A stretch of DNA of 64,000 nt from Megaleporinus macrocephalus (Eukaryota > Chordata > Actinopteri > Characiformes > Anostomidae), in assembly GCA_021613375.1 (NCBI GenBank), contig CM038706.1, positions 27,345,866 through 27,409,865 of the forward strand, written 5' to 3'. A program made the translations under genes and the position numbers. The notes beneath the pieces were generated by a model that was not told the DNA's origin, did not search any database, and saw only the letters and a program-made list of their open reading frames with translations. The number at the start of each line of letters is the position of its first letter. The stretch's first letter is position 1. This document shows, piece after piece, positions 14,394 to 27,326 of this stretch.

Positions 14394-14982
14394 TACACCA
14401 ATCAACCATAACATTAAACCATAACATTAAAACCACCTCCATGACGTGGTGGTGCTGTGTTAGTGTGTGTTGTGAGGGTATGAATGAATCAGACGCAGCA
14501 GTGAGTGCTGCTGGAGTGTTTAAACACTGCGTCCACTCATTGTCCACTCTATAAAACATGCCAACCTTGCTGCTCCACCTTTGTAGATGTAAAGTCAGAG
14601 ATGATAGCTCATCTGTTGCTGCACAGTTTGCGTTGGTCACCCTCTAATCCCTCATTAGTGATCACGTGATTCTGCCCTCAGGACACTGTTGGCTGGATGT
14701 TGCTGGTTTTTGGACTTTTCTCAGTCCAGCTGTGAGGTATTTATAAAATCCAGCAGCACTCCTGTGTCTGATCCCCTCATACTAGTGCAACACACACTAA
14801 CACACCACCACCATGTCAGTGTCACTACAGTGCTAAGAATGATCTGCCTCCCTAACAGTGCTCTGTGGTGGTCCTGTGAGGGTTCTGATAATTAATGAAC
14901 AGGATAAAAGGGGATAAACAATGTAATAAAGGACAATGTGTGCAGATATAAAGAGATGTTAATGTTATGGCTGATCTGTGTA
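14394..14982. mobile_element. MITE with 23-bp terminal inverted repeats
   Basis: The left end TACACCAATCAACCATAACA pairs with the complement of the right end (TGTTATGGCTGATCTGTGTA) with three mismatches over 23 bases. The interior carries blocks such as GTGGTGGTGCTGTGTTAGTG and, near the right end, CTCTGTGGTGGTCCTGTGAG. I know this pattern as a common dispersed repeat in ostariophysan and other fishes. It is 589 bp and has no coding frame of its own. The superfamily is not certain. Confidence 0.62.
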
Positions 14983-15242
14983 TATCTTTATATCTTGAGC
15001 ATACAAGCTGCCTTCTGTAAAGGCCACAGCACACACTGTGTTAGATTTGAAGCCGTCGTGTTTAGTGTTGTTTGCATGCTCTCATTAAAACTCTGCGAGC
15101 AGGTGCACCACTCAGTGTCACAGCACAGCAATCAGTATTTTGCCTTTACTACACTGAATGAAAGCCATATTGAACCACAGGGAATGTTTTTAAATGTAAA
15201 TATAGAGAGTATCTTAGATATATTTAAGATATATGCCTATAG

Positions 15243-15343
15243 TACACTACTGGTAAAGGTTTTAGAACACTACAAGTCAAAAGTTTTAGTACACTACCAG
15301 TCAAAAGTTTTAGAACAGTCCTAAAACATTTGGCTGGTAGTGT
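15243..15343. repeat. Fold-back cluster of transposon ends
   Basis: Three direct copies of an ACACTACCAGTCAAAAG-TTTTAG-like unit lie at about 15243, 15269 and 15291. The last pairs with an inverted copy at 15321-15343 (21 of 23 bases) across a 7-base loop. The unit resembles the terminal repeats of fish Tc1-type elements. It is likely a nested or collapsed set of element ends. Confidence 0.55.
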
Positions 15344-15560
15344 TTCTGTCCCAGCCTTTTCAGCTCCTATTTTTCAGCTGGAAAACTGACACTTTATAAA
15401 GTGGTATTAAACTGATGCCAAGCGTGATTTTATACAATTTATACAATTAATGTGTAAAATGAACTTGAATACAGCTTAAGTCATCTCTTCCTACCAGCAT
15501 TCTATAGTAGCACTCTGCTACTTAACAGGCTTTGAATGTAAAGGCAAATCTACTTTGTGG

Positions 15561-15932
15561 TTAATCTAAGAATGTCTGCAGGACGGATGTCCAAATGTTG
15601 GTAGTGATACTAATTAATGTCCCATTGTCATCAGTGAGCTTGTGAATATGATTAGCTACATAATAAAAGTCATGTAGCTCCAGTAGGGCTATGTGGGAAA
15701 AGTAACGGTGACTGGGTCTGATATAATATGGCTGGAGCAGCTGTTTCACTCTAAATTCTTTACCCTTGCTGTAATAGTTGTAGCTTTTGGAGATATTTGT
15801 GGCATGTTTGTGTTTTCTGAACCAACTGAGTAGCTGCAGATATGTTCGTGGTGCTGTGACAGACATTTTAGCTGTGTTGCTGCTGCGCACCCAGCATTGC
15901 CTAAACATTAACAGTGCTCTTCTGGCTTGCAA
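15561..15932 (-). pseudogene. hAT/ZBED-type transposase fragment
   Basis: A 123-codon open frame encodes the start of a hAT transposase core like those in fish ZBED-like elements. Readable parts are QPYYIRPSHRYFS, LELHDFYYVANHIHKLT, and the motif ISITTNIWTS near the C-terminal end. In active relatives this motif contains TTDIW, with Asp as the first catalytic residue; here the codon at 15597-15599 gives Asn. The frame diverges soon after WTS and stops. The BED zinc finger and the rest of the catalytic domain are absent. It is a non-functional relic. Confidence 0.65.
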
Positions 15933-18900
15933 TCAATAAGTACACCAATAAAATATCCTCAAACATCGGCCAAATCTTGATAAAAAAAAAAAGCAAGTAT
16001 TGGCCAATACCGATTTCTTCAGCCAGCCCCAGTTCTTGGTGAGGTATGCGACAAGCTTGACTTTGTGGGTTTTGTAAGGACAAGGTACCTTTATTGTTTT
16101 TAGTGGAAGAGATGAGTTTTACAAGCTGTTTACAGAATTTACTTGCTGGGCACCTGGGTGAGGACCTTCAGTGACAGTGGGAAAATGTATTAGTGATTAC
16201 AGTTTTTTCACAAATCTAAACAAACAAACACAATGTTTTTCTTGTATATCCTGCTAAAGTGAAGTTCAATCAGATAGATTTTTCTGTCTGCACAAATAAA
16301 AAAACCAAAAAAAAAACAAATATAAACAAGTAAAACAGATTAAAACCAGTGTGAAGCATGACCTTTCTTACAGTACATATATACTGATAAACATGTGAAT
16401 AGAGGAAAAGGAGAATGTTCTGCCAGAGAGGGTCTGGAGCATGGATTGGTAGATAATGTTTACATGACAAATATGACATATAAGTGGGTGCCATCACTGC
16501 ACATGGGCAGTGACAGTGACGAAAGTGAGCTTTGAGCTTTTTCTGTGCCAGGTGCTGTTTTTGTGGCAGATGCATACAGGGTATGGTGATTTGAAAAATT
16601 TTTTGAGCCTTTTGTGTTTTTGTCTGTCACCCAGATTTGTACAAAGCTGCTTTGAGCCAGTCCCTATAAATAAAACTGAACTGAAACGGAATCGTTTAAA
16701 GGAGTGGTCAGCCTCAAAGCCGGACAGTGCTGAAGCACGCTATGTTAGATCATGTTTATATGACATACACGGCTGGGTGGACAAGTGCACACTGACCCTG
16801 CTTTGAGCTTTTTCTGTGCGTCAGAATTTGAAATGTTTAATTCTTTTGTCAGCGGTGAGTTTTGATTGTTCATGTATTTATTATAGTGTTTAGTGCTTTA
16901 AAGAGGAGTTAAAGATTATAGGATCCTTCCTGGCTAGTTTGTAATAACCACCAGAGGGAGCCAGGAAGGAAGCTTGGGACCAGGCCAAGGGAGGAATGAA
17001 ACTTCTCTCTGTTCAGAACTAAAGAGCAGCAGTGACCGCAAATCAGAGAAGACTTCCATTGACAATATTTGTAGATCTCAGAGAAGCAAATATTTCTGTC
17101 GTGAGGTTGAGATTTGGTGAACTATAATTAATTAAGGTACATTATGTTTGTAGTAGAAAGCAAAAACACATTAACTGCTGCATTTATGATTGTTTCATAA
17201 TGATTTGTGCGTGTTGAAGTTGAGGTTTAAGAGAACTAGCCTTCATGGTCAAGCCCGTGATGATGAGTGATCGTAATCCAAGTTCAATCAAGAGTGCTGC
17301 AGGCTTTCAAAAACAACACCGATTTGCCTTATTTCCTTGTTCCTGATCTCACTTTTTTTTTTTCGCTGACTGGTGCCGCTCCTAAATATTTGCCATCAAA
17401 CCATCAAAGCCAGTCATCAGTGCAGATAAGCAGGCCACTTGCATTGGCAGTCATGGTGAATTTCCCCTTACGGCACTCCATTGCAGGCATGAAGAAAGCA
17501 AAGTCTCTCTCTCTCTCTCTCTCTTTCTCTTAAGCTCTCTCACTCTTTTTTTTTCATCTGATTCTAATTTTGATCTAAATTGTAGCCTGATGTCATGCCA
17601 CAGCTTCTTGTTCATGTGTAATCGCTGAGGAATCTGTGCTGGCTTTGCCAGAAAGCTGTTTAGCAGGTGCATGACAGAGTGGACCAATAGAGATGTCCCT
17701 CTATCAGCAATATCAGACACGCTGCACACACACATACACATGCACAGACCTGAAATGGACGACGTCCAGCTGCCGGCTCTTGCTCCGCTCCTCCAGTGCA
17801 CGCTGGGATGCGTGCCACCCTCAGCTCGGCCATCACATCTGTTGACGATACATTTAATTTCGCTCAATTGGGGTTCATTAAAGCAGAATGACCAGAGAGT
17901 CTGAATGACCAGAGATTTGTCTGCTGTGCCAAGAAATGATTTGACGTGTAAGTGTTTGCTCCTTGCGAGTCACCTTTAGGCTGCGTAATCCCAGACTCTC
18001 CCTCATCGCAGAGTGACCTCAGCGCTGCTTGGCTTGGGGGTAGCGGTGCAGCTTGCAGGCCGAGTCCGATGGTTGGTAATCCCCCATTCAGTCTTTAATG
18101 GAACTTCTGTGCAACTATGTGTTTCAGCCCTGCGGGGTGGAGATTAACACTAGTGTCATATTCCAAAAAAAAAAAAAAAAAATAATAATAGACTGAAGGA
18201 CTAATATGTGTATTTCACAGCCCAGTGCAGTCATCGATGCATTATACAATTATAGGTACAAGTGAATTAGACTATTACTGCTGGCGTAAAATATTATGTG
18301 ACTTTTTTACTTACTCCAGGTGTAGTCAATCAGCAAAGACGTGTTTGGTGTCCAAACTGTGCTTCCTGTAGCACTGGAGGCTTATGTGGCTAAAACAAGC
18401 TTTGACCAGACGTCAATATTCACCCATTTTTTTTTTCTATCAATACATGCTGAATACATCTCCATATTACTGCATCCAGATCTTCACTAAGGTCATGCAG
18501 ACCTGTTGATGTGGTTACAGCATGACTTTTAAAGTCCCTAGAGATTATAAAAAAAGTAAAAAGTTGAGGATAACCCACAGCACAGCTTTTAAGTTACTGA
18601 ACCGATCTGAACACATGCGCTCTCCTGTTACCAGGAGACAAAATAAACAAACTGCTGTTGTTTTCGTTGCTGTTTATGCTGGCACAATAAAAAAGCAATT
18701 GGTAAAACATTTTTCGATGGAGATCATAGATATGCAGATGTGATTACTGTGGTTGTTTTTTCATGTACATGCGCTCACAGTTGTGCTCCTGCCTTTAACC
18801 CACTTCCATAAAAAGCTTTGCTACACACTTGAATGTCTGTTTGCCATTTTGTTTTGTTATTATTTGCTATATTTAATTCTTCCCTCCTTCCAGTTTTCAT

Positions 18901-20453
18901 TGGCTGTGGCAGAAATCTGTTCGAACTTAGATGCCGACAAATTCGAATTGGGTTGGAAAAATCCAACATTTCATTTATTCCGACTGATGTGAAACTTGGT
19001 CTTGACCCCTCCCCCGGCTGTCGACTCTGACTGCCCCCAAATCTTGCAGACTAGAGCCAAGCAGCGCAGACAGGGCCAGATTGAGAATCAGGGTACAGTC
19101 ATGTAACATAACCCCAGTTTTACTGTGGACTATATAAACAAACAAAACTTTTTTTTGTATAGCTACAGACAGTGAGCCGCTTTTTACACAGTGTTGAGTT
19201 AAGCAGCCCTTGGTGTGCACACACGTAATGCAGGCGTATGAGCGCTGTAGATTCTGCTCACAATTTCTGTTGTTTCTTTTTCTAAATACTGTTTATCCTG
19301 AATTTGTAAATACAAAAATACAAACAAATTGCAAACATGTTCCAACGTCCTTATGTTTGCGTGCATGCAAAGGGGAAGTTAGACTTTAGAACAACACTAC
19401 TGTCTAAAACAGCCAACTGCAGTGCACTTCTCAGTACTGTCCTCTAGGATGTACTGCCCTCTAAGACCTTAATAAAGAGCTGGATATCGTTTGTGGGGAA
19501 AAGTTTTGAGGATTTATTTATAGAAAAGATTTGGGTGACTATTGACTTGTATTGTCTATTAGCAACATTAGCCTCGTAGCTCCAGTCAATTTTGACAAAT
19601 CTTGTCTTGTCAGAGCAACTACATCTAAAATAATTGGATAATTGTATAAACTAGATTTTTCAGCAACCTATTCCTTTAACAACAAGAGACATGTAGCTGT
19701 TAGTGAATAAATGACATAGTTTTGAATGCGTTTCATTTCTCTGGGGGGTGTACACTGTATTTGTCTGCTCCTGTGGAATTCAGTTCATTGATAGAGAGCA
19801 CATTTATTTCTATGTATACGAGGGTGGGAGGGGGTGCTAGGGTGGGAGACAGAAAATAGAGGGGGAGCACAAGAAGGGAAGAAAGAAAGAGCGACATGCA
19901 GAGATAATGAAAGCGAGATGATTCTTTCAGACCCTGCTCTCTTTCTCATACCCCCCCAGCCCCCCACCCACCCCCTTCTGTTGCTCCGTTCTGTTTGGCG
20001 CCAAACAGTCAAGATGTGGTGTATCGTTTCCTGCAGAGAGATGACGTCCATGGAGAGGGGAGAGAAAAAGAACAACAGCGAAAGAAAACAGTGAAGGAAA
20101 AAAGGCGCTCGCCAAAGGGAGGCTTAGTGGTGTCAAACTCAGGAAACAGAGTTTTCAGATTTGAGGGGTTAGTCTGAATGTGCGTGGAGGAAGGACCAGA
20201 GCTCGCCACGGAGGGTGTGTGTGTGTTTGTGTGTGCGTGTGAGGCCGGGAATTGGCAGCTGCTGTGGCGGGGGGAGACCGGGCAGGCTCTGGTTTTCGGC
20301 CCCTGGGAAGCGCCATGCTGCCAAAGTGCCCTGGCAGAGGGCTGCGATCCACAGGAACAGAAGAGCCTCTTTGTGCTCACCTAGCCAGCAGAAACCCGGC
20401 CTGTCTTCTCTTCTGTCCTCTCGTCTACTCCGCTTTCCCCTTCTCTCTGTTTT
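15933..20453. other. Upstream non-coding DNA
   Basis: No gene is seen. There is a poly-A run at 18166-18182 and a TC run at 17506-17530. A direct 18-base repeat TTTGAGCTTTTTCTGTGC occurs at about 16529 and 16803. Short poly-purine and poly-pyrimidine stretches lie at 19820-19980. Confidence 0.5.
16625..16685. repeat. Tail fragment of a dispersed fish repeat
   Basis: ACAAAGCTGCTTTGAGCCAG and then TATAAATAAAACTGAACTGA resemble the terminal part of the same kind of repeat seen at 37400-37580. Only about 60 bases are recognisable. Confidence 0.4.
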
Positions 20454-21185
20454 ACTCAGTTTAGCACACTGTATTCCACACTACAGGTCTATTGCAGCAG
20501 CCTCCTCACACAAGGGTTCACTCAGCGTAGCTCCCCATACACTGCCTGAAGTCTAGCGCTAGCAGCATGCTTGTGCAGGTGTTCATTCGGCTTAGCCACC
20601 TGTATACTGTGCTGCCTGAAGTCTAGCGCTAACAGCATGCTCGTGTAGGGGTTCATTCAGTTTAGCTCCTTTTATATGTCTGCTGCACTGCCTGAAGTCT
20701 ACTGCTTGAAGCATGATAGCACAGGGGTTCAGTCAATTCAGCTCTCTCTTTACTGCACTACCGGGTGTCTACTTCAAGCAGTATCCATCCAGGTGATCAT
20801 TTCGCTTAGCTTCCCATGTACTGTACTGCCTGAAGTCCAGCGCTACCAGCATGCTAGCTCAGCAGTCTGTTGCTAGTAGCATACTTGCGCAGTGATTTAT
20901 TGAGATTATCTCCCTGTACACTGCACTGCATAAAGTCTACGGCTATTATCATGCTGTGCATTTTATATACTGCAATGCCTGAAGTCTTTTACTAGTACCA
21001 TGCTAGCAGTGTAGCTCTCCATATAACTCACTGCCTGAAGTCAAGCGTTAGCAGCATGCTGGAACAGGGTTCATTCAGCTTAGCTACCTGTAGACTGCAG
21101 TCTACTACCAGCAGCATGCACATGCAGTCGTTTATTCAGCTTAGCCCCCTTAAACTGCACTGCCTGAAGTCTACTGTTAACAGTT
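20454..21185. repeat. Degenerate tandem array, about ten units of roughly 70 bp
   Basis: The core CACTGCCTGAAGTC recurs near 20541, 20611, 20687, 20755 (variant), 20825, 20925 (variant), 20974, 21030, 21095 (partial) and 21158. Most spacings are 60-76 bases. Each unit also carries a TTCATTCAGCTTAGC-like block and an AGCATGCT-like block. Units differ by many substitutions and indels, so the array is old. No open frame is shared between units. This is a minisatellite-like structure of unknown role. Confidence 0.8.
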
Positions 21186-24100
21186 TTACTGGAGTTTTAC
21201 AATTTCAAGTGTTCCCCTCTGCTGAAACACCTGATCCCACTCATGGAGAGCTCGATTATTAACTGATGAGCTGGATAAACTGGGTTGATTGCCCATATCA
21301 GGTAATCATCTTAGCGACTTGGTTCAGGTGCACAGGGAGCTGATAGAGCAAAACTGTGGACTGGCTATTGGGCCCCGACGGTTGTGAAACACAGCTCTAA
21401 ACACATCAGAAGCAGAGCCCTGCTGAGAGGCAGACGCTGACTGTCCTCGAGAGACGGTCTCCGTTTACCAATATGAGAACGAATGTCTCTAACATGTGCA
21501 TCCCTGTACTTGTCTTGCCTAGTGGATTTAGATCTTCCTGTATTATACCCACTTGGGGAAACGCACGCTCCCTGCCTTGATGCATTCTGCATATTGCTCC
21601 TGCGTACCTGTGCATGTGTGCGCCTGTGTGTCTGGGAGGGCCTCCAAGGCAGGAGACGTCTGCCCGTGTCTCTCTCTGGGCAGGCGACGCAGGAGTCAGC
21701 TGTCTCCCAGCGCTTCTCAGCTCATTAAACGAAATCCCATGGCCCACACGGAGGAATTTAAATTAGAGCCCGCGTTTGATGTCCTGGGCTGCCCCCACTC
21801 CACCACCCCCTCTTCCTGGCCCGCCAAATGCACCACGGCCTGCCTCGGTGCTGGATGGCAAACACCCCGTTTGAGGCACTGACGGGTGAAGGTCTCGCGG
21901 ACCGACCTTGGGGAACTTAGCTGAAACTGTATATGTGTAAATCCACTGCAAATCCGCAGCACCCACCCCCCGCTTTCTTCCTCCTTTACAGCTCCGCTCC
22001 CTCCAGAAAGTGGATCACAGCACTGTTTACAAGACCTCATGATTCATTTGGGATAAAGGGGCTTGACAAGGCAGGGCCCGGGTCACTGTTTGAAAAGTTG
22101 GTAACCTGAGCTGGAGAGGACCGAGAAAAAAAATGAGCCACCTTAGAGTGCTTTAACGAAGACATGAGGTAACCGGTATGAAATAATTGGCTTTTATTCC
22201 CGATATTTACCTCCTCCTTCACTAGGCTGAAAGAAAGTGTGTGGAAAAAGATGGGTGGTCGCCTGAAGTGCTTTTTCCGGTGTTACTTCCAAAGGATGAC
22301 AGAAATGAAATAAAAAAGGTGTAAATGTCCAAGACCAACAGCTCTCCAAACCAAATGTTCTTATTCTTGTAAACATTTTAGAGCAAGTCGTAAGCAACAT
22401 TTTCAGGGCACAATCTTGTCCACTACAAATAGATACGTACATATTTTGTTAGCGACCTCTAGAGCAATTTTGGCCCAAATATTTTATTCCTAAAATAGTA
22501 GGGCTGATTAAATAGCCCTCTCTGTACAATCTCAGGCACCACATTCCTTTTAGAAAACAGTGTGCTATTAGCCCTCTCCTACAAAGAAACAAGACATTTG
22601 TCAATGGTTAGATTATTTCCCCCAAATCTGCATTGCTGACCTTCTGAAGACGTAATCAAAAGCACTGTTATTCCTCAAAACAGGTTTGTGTGCAAAAACG
22701 TATCCGTTCGTTTCCAATTATATCTCTGATAGCTAAATCAATCCAAGATTTAACGTGCATCTGGGGAAATTACCTAATTAAGTCCACTTGGCACTTGAGC
22801 GTGTGTCTGTTTAAGTCCAAAAGGGAGGATCGAATAGGATTCTCTCTCTCTCTTGTCTGTACGGAGACAAGAGTGCATCTCAAATGAGCATCTTAACTCA
22901 GCTAGAGTCCCCCCTTATACACTACACCCTCCTTCCCTCTCTGGCACTTTCGGTCTCTGTATCGGGTTTTGTCAGAGATTTGCTTCCCGAATCCCTCAAA
23001 TCAACAGTGGATAGATGCCCATTGTGTTTAATCAAAGCACTTCCTCCCCATAATCCCTCAATTTGAACAGGAAGAAAGGGGACGTGAAGGGGAAGGCTAT
23101 GGATGAAGCCCATGAAGGCCCACATTATACAGTCTCTTTTCGAATTCGCCAGCAGTCTCTGCCAAGGACCCCTCTTCTTCTTGTTTGTTGATGTTTTATT
23201 TATCTGCTTTTTGTGTTGCTGTTAGCATACCTGACATGTTCAATTATGACTGTGTGTCAGCTCTCTCAGTCACCTCCGTTTACAGCCGACGAGAATAATT
23301 GACTTGTCACCTGCACAAACCTGCTTATAGGTTTAAGTCTGCGAGATGCTGTCTGCGGAGGTGCTTGGCGACGCCGCTGGGTTTCTGCATCAGTCAGGTG
23401 AAAGCAGTAAAATGCTGGAGCGACCCTATCGTAATCCTGTTCAGCTGGGGAATCGGGCTAATCCTCGGGGACTCACCCTGTTTGCACTTTCTCTCATAAG
23501 TCCTAAGAGGAGAAGACCCTCTCGACCTGCATACAGCACTGGGGGTACTGGGAGCAGGTCTTGTTCTGCACTATTGTATTCCTACCTTGGAATTATAATT
23601 CAGTGCACAGTCACAGACTAAACAGTAGAAGGCCCGAATCTGGTAGAAAGCAAAATATGTCTGTCTCTGAGGCCAGGCGTGAGGGGAGGAGAGAGGAGCT
23701 GAGTGGTTTAAGTTCACACGACATGGACTCTTGGTGGATCATTCATCCTTTACTCTGCACCACAAGCCTGGGCCGGGCTCCAACCAGATTCAGCCCCTCA
23801 GCCAAGGCCTTTTCCACTGGCCTGCAGTTCTCCTGAGGGATAGGTATCCAAGACTTCCCTGCTACGCAATTTCCCAAAGTCTTCGAGTGGGTAGCCCCCC
23901 TTCTGCACCCTGGCTCCTGGGCTTACAGCGACTGAGACCACTCTTTCGTCTGCTGGAGGTGAAACAGAACACCGTTGCTGGAGACAGAAGTGCATGACTG
24001 AAATCTAGTGAGCAAAGATGAAAGGCCCATCTCGTTCTCAGTTCCCATCTACGAACCTGTGGATACGAATTGGCCTCCATGGATTTAAATAATCGAATGA

Positions 24101-25258
24101 TATCAGATTTGTCTGGTGATTAAAAAAACATATGCAAGACTATTTACAAGAAAAATTAATGAATTGAAATAATGTATATTGTAAATGAAACAGCTGACAA
24201 GCAGTAATAGCATGATTTACTTTAATGACCTTTGTTTAGTGGACGTTTTGTAGATCTTTGGTTCAGTGACTGTATTATGGTTATTTTATAATGACTTAGT
24301 AACTTATATAGTAGTATATAGTAACACCAGTCCTACAAAGATAAATTTGACAGATCTTTGTAGGACTGGTATTCATCTTTCACAAGTTCCTCTCTACGTG
24401 ATTTGGTTCACATCAGTCTACAAAGCGCAGAGTGAACATTATGGATGACCAGAATACAAATCGAAGCTCGCCTGTTTCCAAGTTGACTCCATGGTGTGTG
24501 CTTTGTAAATTGACATTGATGATCAAAGCAAACATTGTGACCGTTCGTGCAGGCCTGTGAAACGAGTGTTTTGAGCTGAGAAAGCCAGATCTAATTAATG
24601 GAGTTAAGAACCGAGTCCCGAGAGCTTCATTAAGGAACTGCAGAAACTCCAGCAGCAGCTGCTCTGCCTTTTCTCTCCTCTGGGTTCCTCTCAGCCCCCT
24701 CAAGATATCTGGCACTTTCAACACAGCGGCGAGTCCTGCAGCTTTTTTCATGGTCTTAAACAAACCAGGTCAACTTTCCACTCAAATGGACTCTTGTTGG
24801 GATGTTCCAAGAGTTTGTAAAGAATTACGTTAGCTGTTTAGTGGCCATTACTCAGTTTACCAAATGGCAAAGGTAATGCAAACGCTTTCCTCATGCTGTG
24901 TGTTTATGGCTGTCGGGCAGAGACAAATGTCATCCTTCCTCAGGAAGATACATGATTGGTGGTAATTTGACAGTGGTCGTTTGTGAGGGAACAGGTTTTG
25001 ATGGGAAATGTCAGATCTGCTTTGAGTGGGGTATCCTTCAGGACACAGGAAGTGGGAAGTGGGCTGTAAGGCTGCTGAGTGTAGGAGGATATCTTGTGGC
25101 AAGGCCTGAAATGTTGCTGCACTGTAATCTTGTAGAGTTTCAGGATTTTAGGGACACATTAAAATGTAAGGAGAGAAACATTTTTTTAATTCAGCAACAG
25201 AAGAAAAGGAGAATTCTAGTTAAACATTAACTACCATACAACTGAATTAATATATATA
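21186..25258. other. Upstream non-coding DNA, unrepetitive
   Basis: No transposon is recognised apart from a small hairpin at 24326. Blocks 21740-22110, 22640-23130 and 23880-24080 are unrepetitive, moderately GC-rich and rich in TAATT cores, which fits regulatory sequence. A minus-strand open frame at 24413-24751 is noted separately. Confidence 0.45.
24326..24370. repeat. Perfect 17-bp hairpin
   Basis: ACCAGTCCTACAAAGAT (24326-24342) and ATCTTTGTAGGACTGGT (24354-24370) are exact complements across an 11-base loop. No T-run terminator or transposon end follows. It may be the core of a small fold-back element or an RNA structure. It is shorter than a typical microRNA precursor. Confidence 0.8.
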
Positions 25259-25465
25259 GTCGCTGTCCAACTTTACAGGAGAGACCGAAAACATACTTTA
25301 CTTTTAATGTAAGTCAGTGGAACCAGAATTTTTTCCAAGCTATTTTGGGGTACTTCTATTGATCCATTAATCATAAAATTTTCACAAAATGTAAACAACC
25401 ATTAGCAAGTTTAAATGAAGTAGAAAACTCGACAAAAATGGAGATCTTTTTCATTGGACAGCAAA
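25259..25465. mobile_element. MITE with GCTGTCCAA / TTGGACAGC ends
   Basis: The ends are perfect 9-bp inverted repeats (GCTGTCCAA at 25262-25270, TTGGACAGC at 25454-25462). The body contains ACTTTACAGGAGAGACC and TTTACTTTTAATGTAAGTCA, blocks found in abundant fish elements. It is about 205 bp without coding capacity. A diverged relative lies in meis1 intron 5 at 48973-49178. Confidence 0.6.
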
Positions 25466-27257
25466 AAAGCTATTTAGAGAATATTTTAGATGCAAATGAA
25501 ACATTATGAACTTAAATATGCATACATGTGCATATTGTAAAATGTTTTTTTTTATTGTGAGGACATATTTCAGAGTTTTACATAACAGATCGTTGAAATC
25601 TCATACAAATTTAAGGTGGAATAGTTAATGTTTTAATTGGAGGGTCTCAGAATTGTTGAATGGAACATTTTGTTGCCACTGAAGCTAGCATCAACAGCAC
25701 TAGGGTGAATGAATTACCATCCAACATAGGACCAAAAACAACGTTCTTTGTACACTGCTCATATACCACAGCTTTCTTTTTTTAATTACATTTTCCCTAC
25801 AGACCACCTATAGCATCTGTGAGGGCTTATGTACCAAAAAGGGTCAGTTTCTATTGTGTGAGCTTTTGCCAACCTCGTTTTATGCCTTAGTAATAAACAG
25901 GCTGTTTTTGCTCATTTCCCTTTAGGACTGATATATGTAAATAACCACAGTCCTGACTGGCTGCCCCGTGTTACGTTCTGTTTAAAACGCAAACACTTCA
26001 GTGCCAATGGGCATGTCTAAATAGCTGTAAGCTGAATAGACAGGTACATGGTAAATGACAAAAATAGTGAATTCAAAGCATTCTGTTTAAAAGCTTAATG
26101 TACTGAATGGACAAGGAGACATTGGACATGCATTCAGTATTTAATAGTGTTTACATGCTGCATCTAACCCTTTAGTTAAAAAAGCGAGGAAGATTTAGTT
26201 TTTTATGATATGGAAGGTTTACACATGGACCTCTGTATCACCTAATGAAGTTTCAGAAAACATTTGCACCATTTGTATAAGGGAAATTGCCATATTTGAA
26301 TATTCTATATACTGTTAGATCGTATAGTACACAAACATTTCAGTAATATGACATGAGATGGTTGTGGGCCAGTGTCGGAAAAAAAACACCAATAGATACA
26401 AATTAGCATGCGTCCATTGGGTTGTGACATTTTTATAATTGCAGTGTAAAGAAGATATATTACAAATGCATTTCAATCAAAAAAAATGTCTAGAAAATGT
26501 CTTAGTCCTGCCTTGATATTGTTGATACCGCAAAAGTTGTTGACATTCACGATAAAAACACTTGTGTTAACTAATACAGCATGTTTTTTTTCTTCATTAT
26601 TTTGCCAATTTTTTAGGGCTTAACTTCTTTGAAGTCTTTATAGAGGGTTTGAATCAAGCTAATTTGCCCTGTGTACACTGTACAAGTATTCCTTGCCCAA
26701 TATCATGATATTTACAAAGCACTGACAGATAAAAGATTAACAGATAAAAGAAAATTCTAAATGAATACGCCTCTCCATGCGTGCCTCTTCCATTATTATT
26801 AGCTTTTGGTGATTAAAACGAACCACCGCTGAATTCCTGCGCATGTTTCTAAAACTCCAGAAAGCAGCTTTATCCCTAGCATTATCCACACAGAGCACCA
26901 CTTAACCAGGGCCTGCCTCCTGCGAGAGTATCTGTCAGTTTTGCCGTTTTCCACCAGCAATGGGATCAGCCCTAAATACTCCCTTCTTCCCAAGAGTGTG
27001 CATGGCTTCTCTTTTCCCCTTCTCCAGCCACCTCTCTTTTCGCTCCCTCCCGCTCTTCTCAGTGGGGCCTGCAAATGGCCCAATCCCTTTCTCAGCCATT
27101 GGTTCCTAACCCAGATCAAATGTTAGGGTTTAAAAAGCTAAAGTTTGATGTGGATGAGCAACTGCCTATAAAACACTTTAATCCCTAATGCTGTAATGTA
27201 TTTAATTTCACACTCTCTGATGGTGTTGCCCCCTCTCAGGATTACTGAGGCTGGACG
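25466..27257. other. Upstream non-coding DNA, AT-rich
   Basis: No gene or named repeat is recognised. Several stretches look like eroded dispersed elements (25800-25990). Confidence 0.5.

Positions 27258-27324
<67 letters not shown>
27258..27324. repeat. (GT)n microsatellite
   Basis: About 67 bases of GT with one A interruption, followed at 27371-27393 by a short GA run. Confidence 0.98.
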
Positions 27325-27326
<2 letters not shown>

